Assembly (NCBI GenBank): GCA_017445425.1
Contig: JAFSUF010000065.1
Coordinates: forward strand, 1 to 34,017
Source: Bacteroidales bacterium
GTDB lineage: Bacteria; Bacteroidota; Bacteroidia; Bacteroidales; UBA932
DNA: 34,017 nt
Direction of reading: 5' to 3'
Position 1 is the first letter of the stretch, and every line of letters starts with the position of its first letter. This document shows positions 1 through 7,798 of this stretch, piece by piece. Below the pieces are notes generated by a model. It had not been told where the DNA came from and ran no database searches. It worked only from the letters and a program-made list of their open reading frames with translations. The position numbers and the translations under genes are program-made.

Positions 1-1487
1 AGTCCTGCACCCTCTTTGAGAAGGCCGTCTCCACCCATCGCGCGATAAGAAGTGATAGCTACCGTATAAGTTTTGGCAGGGTCAAAAGGCTCTCCGTTCT
101 CCATCGATTCGATTTCCACCCTGCTTCCTGCCGGACGGCGTTTGTAAACCTTGTAAATCAAACCGCCTGCTGAATCATAGCAATATGCCGGACCCTCGCG
201 GTTGAGCCAGCGCTCATAGGAGTACTCAAGATAATTCTTTATCTGCTCTCCGGTGAGACGTATGGTAAAGAGCTTGTTTTCGAACGGATAAATCCTTGTA
301 AGATCGTTATAAACCATCACGCCCTGACTGATTGCGCCATAAGAGGATAGCGGCGCTGCAAATGTGATATCCGCACCGGTGACATCCAACTGCAGGTCAT
401 ACAACAGGTTCATATACGCCGACGGGCCGCGGATGGCATCGCCCAGGTCAAACGATTCTGACACCTTGCATATCTCTTGCATAGTAAAACCCTTCACGCG
501 GTGATAGTCAGCTTCAAACTCAGCATCAAATGCTTCGCTGGGGTCAATATCCTCCAAGGGAATCAATTCAGTTGCAATCTCCGTGTCGCTGCGCCTGCCC
601 TTGCTATATGTTAGCTCAAAATGGGCGTGGCCAAGGTTCATGCAACGCGCACCCGGATTTACGTATGCGGTAGGAGTATCTTCATTGGGATCTTTGTCAA
701 AGTCGCAGGTGGCAAGGGGACGATGGTCGTGACCTCCGATAATCAAATCCACACCCTTGAGATTCTTCATCATATAGAGGGAAGCATTTTCGAAACCGGC
801 CTCCTCCGCCTCACCACTTCCGCTGTGCATGGATACAATCACAAAGTCAGGATGCTCTTTCTTGTGGACACGGTCCACGAGCGCCTGAGCCATTTCTGTG
901 ATGTCGATGAACTCCATCCCACTGTAAAGCGGTTCAGTAATCCAGCTGGTGACATTCGGATTGGTGAAGCCTATTATCGCCACCTTAAGGCCTCCTCTCC
1001 TGATTATCGTATATTCCTTGAAATAACAACTGCCTTTGCCGGGTTCTTCCGTACGGATGGCGTTTGCCGCCAGCAGCGGGGCGTTGAACTGCCTGCCGAC
1101 CCTGTCGTACACTTCATGGCCGGCTTCAATATCGTGATTGCCCACTACAATAGCGTCGTAATCGAGATAGTTAGCGGCACGGGCAAATATGTGCTGCGAT
1201 GCCGTATCTACAAAGTTGTAATAGAAGGCTGCATTATCGCCCTGCAGGTTATCCCCGTTGTCTATCAGTATTACTCCGTAATTGTTCAAGCGGACCGAAT
1301 CAATTACAGTAGCAACCTTTGAAAGCGAGTTGGGCTTAAAGCTGTCGTCAAGGTAATATCGGCTCAGATAGGCACCATGGATATCACTTGTAACATAGAT
1401 ATCAAGCGTATGCGTGCCGTTCGAAGGACGGTTGCATCCTCCGAGTATGTTCAGTGCGAATGTCAGCAATAGAAAAAGATTTCGCAT
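1..1487 (-). CDS. Lipoprotein 5'-nucleotidase (metallophosphoesterase), 3' end outside window
   Basis: Hydrolyses nucleotide 5'-phosphates (or a related phosphoester) outside the cytoplasm. 495 codons are visible and the ORF runs off the left edge without a stop. The start ATG is at 1485-1487. Residues 1-18 form a lipoprotein signal ending in a lipobox-like LGGC (Cys18), so the protein is probably lipid-anchored in the envelope. The calcineurin-like metal site is complete: D35-x-H37, D76-N-G-D79, G-N117-H118-D119 and, further on, GGHDH. After about residue 330 comes a 5'-nucleotidase C-terminal substrate domain (segments AAPLSSYG, YPFENKL, LTGEQIKNYLE) that is cut by the window edge. It is divergent from the adenosine-deaminase-like gene, so the pair could turn external AMP to adenosine and then inosine; this is inference. 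UshA/YfkN-type enzymes with other substrates are possible. Confidence 0.88.
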   Translation of the reverse strand, partial: MRNLFLLLTFALNILGGCNRPSNGTHTLDIYVTSDIHGAYLSRYYLDDSFKPNSLSKVATVIDSVRLNNYGVILIDNGDNLQGDNAAFYYNFVDTASQHIFARAANYLDYDAIVVGNHDIEAGHEVYDRVGRQFNAPLLAANAIRTEEPGKGSCYFKEYTIIRRGGLKVAIIGFTNPNVTSWITEPLYSGMEFIDITEMAQALVDRVHKKEHPDFVIVSMHSGSGEAEEAGFENASLYMMKNLKGVDLIIGGHDHRPLATCDFDKDPNEDTPTAYVNPGARCMNLGHAHFELTYSKGRRSDTEIATELIPLEDIDPSEAFDAEFEADYHRVKGFTMQEICKVSESFDLGDAIRGPSAYMNLLYDLQLDVTGADITFAAPLSSYGAISQGVMVYNDLTRIYPFENKLFTIRLTGEQIKNYLEYSYERWLNREGPAYCYDSAGGLIYKVYKRRPAGSRVEIESMENGEPFDPAKTYTVAITSYRAMGGDGLLKEGAG

Positions 1488-1538
1488 TAAAGGAAAAAAC
1501 AGTTATATCAAATATTCGCAAATATGTGAAATTTAATG

Positions 1539-1546
1539 TAATTTTG
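1539..1546 (+). promoter_or_regulatory. Possible -7 box (TAATTTTG) for the deaminase gene
   Basis: TAATTTTG fits the Bacteroidota -7 consensus TAnnTTTG and lies 14 nt before the ATG at 1561. I see no TTG at the expected -33 distance, so this is a weak call. Confidence 0.3.
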
Positions 1547-1560
1547 AAAAAATTTGACCC

Positions 1561-2835
1561 ATGGAGATAGAGCAAATAACAAGCAAGATGCGGGAGGATA
1601 TCCTGGCCGCAAGCCTCGACGGGCTGATTTTTAACGACTTCCAGAAGCAGCTTCCGAAACTGCGCGAAACAAGCCTTTACCGTATTTTCAAAGCGATGCC
1701 CAAGGGGCGGCTGATGCACGCCCATATCGAGGCCACCTTCAATGTCAGGGATATGCTTTCCCTGGCCATCGCAAACGGAGGGGTATATGTCTTTCTGGAT
1801 GATGAGACGCCGGAATTCCGCCACTGCCAGCTGGCCCACCGCGGATGGTTTGAGGACGGTGTTATCCCTGACGGCTGGGCAAGCCTTAACATGGCTTTGG
1901 CCAATGACCCTTTGATGAAAGAGAAACTGTTCTCCATGTGCACCTCCGGCACAGGGGATATAGACGAGAATATCTGGCCCAAATTCGAGGCTATCTTTGA
2001 CAGGTACAAAGCGGTCAATAACTGCAAGCCGATATTCATGAAACTCTATACCAAGGTTTTCATGGATATGGCTGCCGAGGGGCTGATGGGTGTAGACCTG
2101 CGTTTCATCAGCCAGACCATCTTTGAGGAAAACGGCCGCAGGCTCACTCCGGACGAATATGTCGATACTGTCAAAGAGATAGAGGCAGAGGTACGCAAGA
2201 GTTTCCCGGGCTTTCATATCAACCTTATTTACAGCTATTACAAGGGCGTCCCGGCCGAGACTGTGCCGGAGCGCCTGGCTCATGCCCGCCACCTGCAGGA
2301 GAAATATCCCGACGTATTTATCGGCTACGACATGGTAGGCGGCGAGGATTGCGGCAAGGACCTGCTTTATTATACTCCCGTCCTGCGCGATGCAGGTGTG
2401 CCGATAATAATGCACGCAGGTGAGACTGTCAATCCCGATAACCGCAACATCGAGTATGCCCTTGACCTTGGAGTCAGGCGCCTTGGGCACGGCCTGAACC
2501 TGTACCGCTATCCAGAATTGGAAGCGAGGGTGAAAGCCGACGGAGTCATGCTGGAGGTCTGCCCCTTAAGCAACCAGTTGCTGGGCTATGTCCCCGATTT
2601 GAGGCTTCACCCCGCTGCCGGTTATATCAAACGCGGCCTGAACGTCACCATCAACAGCGACGACTGCGCCATTTTTGACACTGCCTATATTACCGACGAT
2701 CTGCTACTGGCATACCTCTGCTGGGACCTCTCCATCGCCGATATCAAACGCTGCCTGAAGAACTCTCTCTGCGGGGACCCGGCCATGGAAGAGATATTCG
2801 AAGCCTCCTGGGCAGAATTCGAGTCAAGCCTATAG
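1561..2835 (+). CDS. Adenosine deaminase-like metal-dependent deaminase
   Basis: Probably deaminates adenosine (or a related aminopurine) to inosine. It has 424 residues, longer than classical ADA at about 340-350, with an N-terminal helical extension of about 45 residues reminiscent of ADGF/CECR1-type enzymes. Zinc and catalytic residues are visible: H53-A-H55 near the first strand, MHAGE with H285 and E288, GHG with H310, and the SDD pair D367-D368. The CPLSNQLLG and HPAAGYIKRG segments are standard for the superfamily. The residue after the SDD motif is Cys, where ADA normally has Pro. There is no signal peptide, so it is cytoplasmic. The ATG at 1561 is the first in the ORF and follows an A+T-rich leader. 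AMP deaminase or adenine deaminase activity cannot be excluded from sequence alone. Confidence 0.85.
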   Translation: MEIEQITSKMREDILAASLDGLIFNDFQKQLPKLRETSLYRIFKAMPKGRLMHAHIEATFNVRDMLSLAIANGGVYVFLDDETPEFRHCQLAHRGWFEDGVIPDGWASLNMALANDPLMKEKLFSMCTSGTGDIDENIWPKFEAIFDRYKAVNNCKPIFMKLYTKVFMDMAAEGLMGVDLRFISQTIFEENGRRLTPDEYVDTVKEIEAEVRKSFPGFHINLIYSYYKGVPAETVPERLAHARHLQEKYPDVFIGYDMVGGEDCGKDLLYYTPVLRDAGVPIIMHAGETVNPDNRNIEYALDLGVRRLGHGLNLYRYPELEARVKADGVMLEVCPLSNQLLGYVPDLRLHPAAGYIKRGLNVTINSDDCAIFDTAYITDDLLLAYLCWDLSIADIKRCLKNSLCGDPAMEEIFEASWAEFESSL

Positions 2836-2883
2836 CCGCTCCGTGCAGAAGCTTCGGACTATATCTGCCAGTCGCCACTACTG

Positions 2884-4542
2884 CTACTTTACAGTAAACG
2901 ACTTTCTATGATACGGGGTGAGGCCGTGGAGCTTTATGGCGACGCGGTGCTCTTCTGTGGGATAACCCATGTTGCGGCACCAGCCATACTGGGGGTATTC
3001 CTTGTCTATCTGTAGCATATACCGGTCGCGGTATGTCTTTGCAAGGATAGATGCAGCCGATATCTCCGGGACCTTGTCGTCACCTTTGACCACACACTTG
3101 TGTGGCACGCGAACGCCGTCAGGTGAAAAATACGGATTGAAACGGTTGCCGTCCACCAGTATCATATCCGGGAGCACAAACTTACCGGAGGCGTCGTGCA
3201 GGTCGCTTAGCGCGAGTTGCATCGCCTTGATGGAGGCCTGCAGGATGTTAATCTGGTCTATCTCGGCCGCGGAGACGCTGGCTACGCACCAGGCGATGGC
3301 TTCCCTTTCAATTATAGGGCACATCGCTTCGCGCTGGGCAGCCGTCATTTTTTTGGAATCTTTAAGCAAAGGATGATAGAATCCTTCCGGGAGAATAACT
3401 GCAGCCGCATATACCGGACCCGCAAGCGGACCGCGACCCGCCTCGTCACAACCTGCTATCATGCCGTAGCGTGAACCGGATGTCCCGTTGAAATTAAACA
3501 GCAGCCCATCTTCTATCAGATAGTCGCTGCGATAGTCGCTCCGGCACCAACGTCCGATTTTTTTTTCGAAATCTGTAGCAAGCATCGCCACGTCGCAGAT
3601 GGACGGATCGCCGCCCAGTGTATTCTGTCCGCAGACTACATAAAGCCGCCGGCACGCATTTTCACACATCTCTGCAAGGCTGCCCACAAGCTTGCCGTTC
3701 AGGCTGGAGGCATCTAAGCGTCCCTCGCCGGTAATGACAAGTCTGGATGCACGTATCTTCTCTTCAAGGGACACCATCTGCGAGAAGAATTCAAAACCGT
3801 GTATCGGTTTAGCCTTGAGGAATGCATATAGTGCCGCTCCTGTACCGCCGGCAGTGCCTCCACCAGGCACAGTATCAAAATCTGAAGCCTGTGCAGTATG
3901 GCCAAGTCTTACGAGCCATTCGCGGGCGGTGGCCACCCATTCCTCCATCCTCTTCTCCAAAACCGGCAGCATAGCGGCATCAGCCCCTTTCTGAGGGGCA
4001 TAGGTATATGTTGCGCCGTTGGGACCAAGCAACGGGTTGCGGGCGTCGCAGGCCACCAGAACCTCGATATCGTTGAACAGGTGGATATTCTCCAGCCCGA
4101 TTGCCTCAATCATGCCGCGGCCGCCATCGTTGGTGGCGCTCCCTCCCACACCCACAATTATCCTGCGAGGAGAGTATTCAAGGGCGGCCATGAGCATCAG
4201 TCCGAGACCGTAGGTGGTGGTTTTCAAAGGGTTGCGCTCGCAAAGGTCAATCATCATCAGGCCGCTGCAGCGGGCAAGCTCAATAAATACTGTATCGCCC
4301 GCCACCGCCATCGGTGCCACCACGTCGCGCATCAGCGGATCCCTGGTATCCACCAGAACCTCGCTTGCACCGGGATAATTCTGCAGGAATACATCAAGGG
4401 AGCCCTCCCCGCCGTCGGCCAGCGGAATCGACACAATCTCCTCCGTCTTGTTGCCGGAGCGGCGGATGGCTTCTTCAAATTTGGCTGCTATCTGGGGCGC
4501 AGTGAACGTCCCCTTGAATTTGTCCGGGACAAGGAGAATCAT
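2884..4542 (-). CDS. Glycerate kinase - ribonuclease HII fusion protein
   Basis: One uninterrupted 552-codon ORF. Residues 1 to about 330 are a GlxK/GarK-type glycerate kinase (ATP phosphorylation of D-glycerate): start VPDKFKGT, PLADGGEG at 41-47, GVGGSATNDGG at 131-141, ACDARNPLLGPNGA at 164-177, PGGGTAGGTGAAL and TGEGRLD. Two parts look shortened against the roughly 375-residue family norm: the insert after GMIEAIG and the last 40 or so residues. From residue 361 to the end (192 aa) is a complete RNase HII, which cleaves RNA in RNA-DNA hybrids: GCDEAGRG with D366 and E367, DSKK, VDGN with D464, KGDDKVPEISAASILAKTYRDR-type block, and NMGYPTEEH. M361 (codon at 3460-3462) could be an internal start giving a stand-alone RNase HII. 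It is the last gene of a tight operon, 4 nt after the preceding esterase gene. The domain calls are firm. Whether one fused protein is made is less sure, because an A9 run lies at the junction. Confidence 0.88.
   Translation of the reverse strand: MILLVPDKFKGTFTAPQIAAKFEEAIRRSGNKTEEIVSIPLADGGEGSLDVFLQNYPGASEVLVDTRDPLMRDVVAPMAVAGDTVFIELARCSGLMMIDLCERNPLKTTTYGLGLMLMAALEYSPRRIIVGVGGSATNDGGRGMIEAIGLENIHLFNDIEVLVACDARNPLLGPNGATYTYAPQKGADAAMLPVLEKRMEEWVATAREWLVRLGHTAQASDFDTVPGGGTAGGTGAALYAFLKAKPIHGFEFFSQMVSLEEKIRASRLVITGEGRLDASSLNGKLVGSLAEMCENACRRLYVVCGQNTLGGDPSICDVAMLATDFEKKIGRWCRSDYRSDYLIEDGLLFNFNGTSGSRYGMIAGCDEAGRGPLAGPVYAAAVILPEGFYHPLLKDSKKMTAAQREAMCPIIEREAIAWCVASVSAAEIDQINILQASIKAMQLALSDLHDASGKFVLPDMILVDGNRFNPYFSPDGVRVPHKCVVKGDDKVPEISAASILAKTYRDRYMLQIDKEYPQYGWCRNMGYPTEEHRVAIKLHGLTPYHRKSFTVK
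3519..3540 (-). repeat. 12-bp tandem duplication inside the fusion junction
   Basis: On the minus strand AGCGACTATCGC is followed by AGCGACTATC, 22 bp with period 12. In frame it encodes the repeated SDYR-SDY at residues 335-341 of the kinase-RNase HII ORF. It lies between the two catalytic domains, where the linker can tolerate length change. Confidence 0.8.
3558..3566 (-). other. A9 homopolymer (possible slippage site) at the domain junction
   Basis: Nine consecutive A on the coding strand, in GAA-AAA-AAA-ATC at residues 326-329. A one-base loss gives a stop after about 18 codons, and a one-base gain gives a stop after about 23 codons. Either way a free kinase-like product would end before the RNase HII domain. 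Runs of this length are known sites of transcriptional slippage; whether it occurs here is inference. Confidence 0.5.
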
Positions 4543-4546
4543 CTCA

Positions 4547-5569
4547 TTAAAGGGTGTTTAGCCAGCGTTCAAGGGTCGCAAAAAAGTCGTCGCGGGCGGC
4601 GCCCAGCCAGTCATTGGGGTTGAACTTGTAATAGTCAAATCCAAAACCATGGATGCCGGTCTGGTAGCAATGTATTTCTGCCTTTACATCGTGAGCGAGC
4701 AGGGCCTCATAATAAGAGAGGCCATTGCGGGGGTTTACCTCCCTGTCGTCAGATGTAAGTACAATAAAAGTAGGAGGAGTATCGCTGGTTACCTGCTTGT
4801 GCAACTGATAGCGGTTTATCAGGCGCTCACACTCTTCTGGATTATCGTCCCTTAACTGGTCGTAATTGCCAATCAGTTTCTGACCGGTGTATACATGTCC
4901 AAAGGGCTCAGTAACAGATATTACCGGGTAAAAAAGCACACTGTAATCGGGGCGGGTTTCATCGTCGTCATAAAGGACAGATGCGCTTGCTGCAAGATGT
5001 CCGCCGGCAGAGAAACCCATCACCCCAATCTTATCTATCCCCCACTCCGACTGGTGTTCGCGGCAGTAGTAGAACACACTCTGAACGTCAGTCAAAGGAA
5101 TTGAGTGATGGCCGTTGGGCAGACGGTACTTGACAACGGCAACCGTATAGCCGTGCTCGGTTAGCCAATCGGAGGCATAGACACCCTCAATATAGTGACA
5201 CACGCAATTGTATCCCCCTCCGGGGCATACCACAAACATCTTCCCGTTCGGATTCTTGGGGAAATAGAGGTCAAAGCGGGCGTATTTGTTGATATTGAGT
5301 GTGGCTCCGTTAGGGTCAAACATATTCTCCGGCTCATCCAGGCCGCTCTCCACCTCCATGGTGAGTGCCAGCGTCTCAGCCTTCTTGGCGTGCACCGGGT
5401 CATCTATAGATTTAAGGGCGTTCTTAATCTCCTTCTTATTATCCGGGACATACAGGAAAATGGTCTTGTCCGGACGGAGCTCCGTATTAGGATAGAACTT
5501 GTATGTGGTCCTGGCCTGGAGGCCTGCGGCAACGCAGATAGCCAGTATTGCGACAATTATTTTTTTCAT
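4547..5569 (-). CDS. Exported alpha/beta hydrolase (esterase), paralogue 1
   Basis: Likely a periplasmic carboxylesterase of the HSL / BD-FAE-like alpha/beta hydrolase group, acting on small esters, possibly acetyl or feruloyl groups on sugars. 340 residues. Residues 1-19 are a typical Sec signal peptide ending LQA. An oxyanion-hole PGGGY lies at 116-120, the nucleophile elbow GFSAGGHLAAS has Ser187, a probable acid is in SDD (274-275), and His307 is in GIHGFGF. It is a tandem paralogue of the next gene upstream. The two share the same motif order and similar text such as TVAVVKYRLPNGHH / TVAVAKHRMPNGHW and EVFYYCR-like helices. Spacing is 4 nt on each side, so it is co-transcribed with the paralogue and the kinase-RNase HII gene. 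The substrate cannot be read from the sequence. Confidence 0.85.
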   Translation of the reverse strand: MKKIIVAILAICVAAGLQARTTYKFYPNTELRPDKTIFLYVPDNKKEIKNALKSIDDPVHAKKAETLALTMEVESGLDEPENMFDPNGATLNINKYARFDLYFPKNPNGKMFVVCPGGGYNCVCHYIEGVYASDWLTEHGYTVAVVKYRLPNGHHSIPLTDVQSVFYYCREHQSEWGIDKIGVMGFSAGGHLAASASVLYDDDETRPDYSVLFYPVISVTEPFGHVYTGQKLIGNYDQLRDDNPEECERLINRYQLHKQVTSDTPPTFIVLTSDDREVNPRNGLSYYEALLAHDVKAEIHCYQTGIHGFGFDYYKFNPNDWLGAARDDFFATLERWLNTL

Positions 5570-5573
5570 GACA

Positions 5574-6608
5574 CTATTCCATTTGTTTGAGCCAACGTTC
5601 CAGGCTGCCGTTTATCGCGCTGCGCACGTCGGCGGGCAAAAAATCTGGCTTGCCTTCCGGGAAAAAGCAGAATCCGTGCGAACCCTGTTCAAAGATGTGA
5701 AGTTCGCTCCGCACGCCGTTTTCAAGCAGTTTCTCGTAGTAAAGTATGCTGTTCATCGGGAGTACTGTGTTGTCGTTCTGGCCCAGCACCAGGAATGCCG
5801 GCGGGGTGTTCTTGTTGACGCAATTCTCAAGGCTGTAATGCTCCTTAAGGAACTCGTACGCCTCCTGACGGTCGATATATTCATCAGCAGTCATGCCGCG
5901 GCGGGTTGCCCAATACTCTCCGCTTCCAATCAGGTTTGCGCGACTTCCCTGCTCAACATATTTCTCCTTGTCAAAAGTGATAACCGGGTAATAGAGTATG
6001 CTGAAATCCGGACGGGTGTCATCATCCACATAAAGGGTAGATGCGCTTGCAGCCAGATGGCCGCCGGCAGAAAAGCCCATCACGCCGATCTTTTTAACAT
6101 TCCACTCAGGCGCATGATCGCGGCAGTAGTAGAAAACCTCCTGGATATCGTCCAGCGGCACTGCCCAATGTCCGTTTGGCATGCGATGCTTTGCAACAGC
6201 CACGGTTATGCCCCGTTTGAGCATCCACTCGGCAACGTAAAGCCCTTCGCCGTATGTGCAGACCACGCGGTAACCGCCACCGGGGCATATAACCACCATC
6301 TGGCCGTTGGGCTTTTCCGGGAAATACAAATCAAAGCGGGCAGTGCCGTTTATCTCCCTGATCTGCCCGAGGTCACCCTCCATGCACTCCGGGTTAGTGA
6401 TGCCGCACTCCTCTTTGATAGAGAGGCTGAGACACTCGATGTCCTTCGCCACCACCGGGTCATCAATGGCAGCTACAGCCGCCTTTGCATCATCCGCATA
6501 AAGGAACACCGTCTTCTGAGGCCTCAAATCGGTCCACGGCACATAATTCTGAGCCATGGCAGCACCGGCCCCCAAAACCATAAACATCGTCAGTAAAACT
6601 CTTTTCAT
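5574..6608 (-). CDS. Exported alpha/beta hydrolase (esterase), paralogue 2
   Basis: Same family as the following gene, 344 residues from the ATG at 6606-6608. I chose this start because MKRVLLTMFMVLGAGAAMAQ is a clean signal peptide, whereas an upstream in-frame Met would place nine polar residues before it. PGGGY is at 109-113, GFSAGGHLAAS has Ser180, the probable acid is Asp279 (QNDN) and His311 is in GSHGFCF. It has an insertion relative to paralogue 1 between the core and the acid residue (about 215-260), with MTADEYIDRQEAYEFL-like charged helices, which may shape a different pocket. The stop lies 4 nt before the start of paralogue 1. It may begin the operon or be read through from the exonuclease gene 51 nt upstream. 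Confidence 0.85.
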   Translation of the reverse strand: MKRVLLTMFMVLGAGAAMAQNYVPWTDLRPQKTVFLYADDAKAAVAAIDDPVVAKDIECLSLSIKEECGITNPECMEGDLGQIREINGTARFDLYFPEKPNGQMVVICPGGGYRVVCTYGEGLYVAEWMLKRGITVAVAKHRMPNGHWAVPLDDIQEVFYYCRDHAPEWNVKKIGVMGFSAGGHLAASASTLYVDDDTRPDFSILYYPVITFDKEKYVEQGSRANLIGSGEYWATRRGMTADEYIDRQEAYEFLKEHYSLENCVNKNTPPAFLVLGQNDNTVLPMNSILYYEKLLENGVRSELHIFEQGSHGFCFFPEGKPDFLPADVRSAINGSLERWLKQME

Positions 6609-6659
6609 AATGAATTGTTGCTTCAAGCAGAGCAAAGATACAAAAACATTTCGGCACCG

Positions 6660-7154
6660 CTATAACAATCGGATCGCGATGTGTGCGCAAGCTTCGGCGT
6701 CGGCCAGGGCGTGGTGGTGGTTAGTCAAATCATATCCGCAGGCGGCAGCTACCGTATGGAGCTGGTGGTCAGGGAGCGAGCGTCCAAAGTGCCGGCGGGA
6801 TGCAGCCAGCGTGTCGTAGAATACATAATCCGGATAGTCCATCTGATAAACACGGAACACCTCTTTGAGGCATCCCTCGTCAAACATACTGTTATGCGCT
6901 ACTAAAGGCAGGCCCTCAATCAGCGGTTCTATCTTCTCCCATACATAAGGGAATACCGGCGCGCCCTCGGTATCCTCAGGGCATAATCCGTGCACCTGCT
7001 GGCAGAACCACTTGTAATATTCCGGCTCCGGATGGATCAGGCTGTAGAATGTATCTGTGATTTCACCTCCGCGCACCACCACTACCCCAACGCTGCACAC
7101 GCTGGAGCGGCACTCATTCGCAGTCTCAAAATCTATGGCGGCAAAGTCGGTCAT
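6660..7154 (-). CDS. DEDDh 3'-5' exonuclease, DnaQ-like, short form
   Basis: 164 residues, single exonuclease domain. The DEDDh metal-binding set is present: D8 and E10 in DFET, D92 in AHNSMFDEG, and H147 / D152 in HHALADAEA. It has the size of the stand-alone exonucleases annotated as DNA polymerase III epsilon-like in Bacteroidota, with no GIY-YIG or BRCT extension. It probably trims DNA or RNA 3' ends in the cytoplasm; substrate unknown. It is divergent from the carbonic anhydrase gene and upstream of the esterase genes on the same strand. Confidence 0.85.
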   Translation of the reverse strand: MTDFAAIDFETANECRSSVCSVGVVVVRGGEITDTFYSLIHPEPEYYKWFCQQVHGLCPEDTEGAPVFPYVWEKIEPLIEGLPLVAHNSMFDEGCLKEVFRVYQMDYPDYVFYDTLAASRRHFGRSLPDHQLHTVAAACGYDLTNHHHALADAEACAHIAIRLL

Positions 7155-7249
7155 ATTATTTTGTAAATATACACTGGTTTTCCTAATAATCTCATTATTC
7201 GCTACCTTTACAGAAAAGCATAGATCCTTTTGACATATTATAATTTGTT

Positions 7250-7792
7250 ATGACTAACATTGATACAGTTATCGAGTTTAATCGAAAATTCGTGGCCTCA
7301 AGGGGATATGAGGTGCACCTGACAGATAAATATCCGGATAAGAAACTGGCAGTGCTCAGCTGTATGGACACCCGGCTGTCGGTGCTTTTGCAGGAGGCGC
7401 TAGGCTTGAAGAACGGTGATGCAAAAATCATCAAGAATGCCGGTGCGGTGATTCCCTCACCTTGGGACTCTGCAATGCGCAGCCTTATAGTGGCTGTGTA
7501 CGAGCTGGCCGTTACGGAGATTATGGTAGTGGCACACACCTCCTGCGGAGCCTGCCACATGAGCTTTGCTCATTTCCGCGAGGAGATGACAAAGCGCGGA
7601 ATACCTGAAGCAGAGATGAACCGCACAGACATAAATCTGGATGAATGGCTTGAGGGCTTTCACGACACTGAAAGTTCTGTCCGCAACACTGTATCGACGA
7701 TAATTAATCATCCGCTGATGCCCGCGGACATAACCGTGCGCGGCTTTATAATTGATTCCGCCACCGGCGAACTTAAAGAAGTCCTGGGGTAG
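7250..7792 (+). CDS. Beta-class carbonic anhydrase
   Basis: Interconverts CO2 and bicarbonate. 180 residues. The zinc and catalytic set of the beta class is visible: C38-M-D40-T-R42, then H96 and C99 in AHTSCGAC. IKNAGAVIPSPWDSAMRSL is the usual dimer/active-site region. The protein is at the short end of the family, resembling the compact Rv1284-like type. No signal peptide. It is a single gene converging tail-to-tail with the purF-like gene, with 6 nt between stops. It could supply bicarbonate for carboxylations, including carbamoyl phosphate synthesis; that is inference. Confidence 0.88.
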   Translation: MTNIDTVIEFNRKFVASRGYEVHLTDKYPDKKLAVLSCMDTRLSVLLQEALGLKNGDAKIIKNAGAVIPSPWDSAMRSLIVAVYELAVTEIMVVAHTSCGACHMSFAHFREEMTKRGIPEAEMNRTDINLDEWLEGFHDTESSVRNTVSTIINHPLMPADITVRGFIIDSATGELKEVLG

Positions 7793-7798
7793 TAACTA

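Noticed and set aside
1402..2490. 362-codon ORF on the minus strand across the deaminase gene
   Set aside because: It is antisense to a gene with complete catalytic motifs, shows no domain, and arises from codon bias in a G+C-rich gene.
5499..6596. 365-codon plus-strand ORF across the esterase genes
   Set aside because: A shadow of two clear hydrolase genes; no recognisable protein features.
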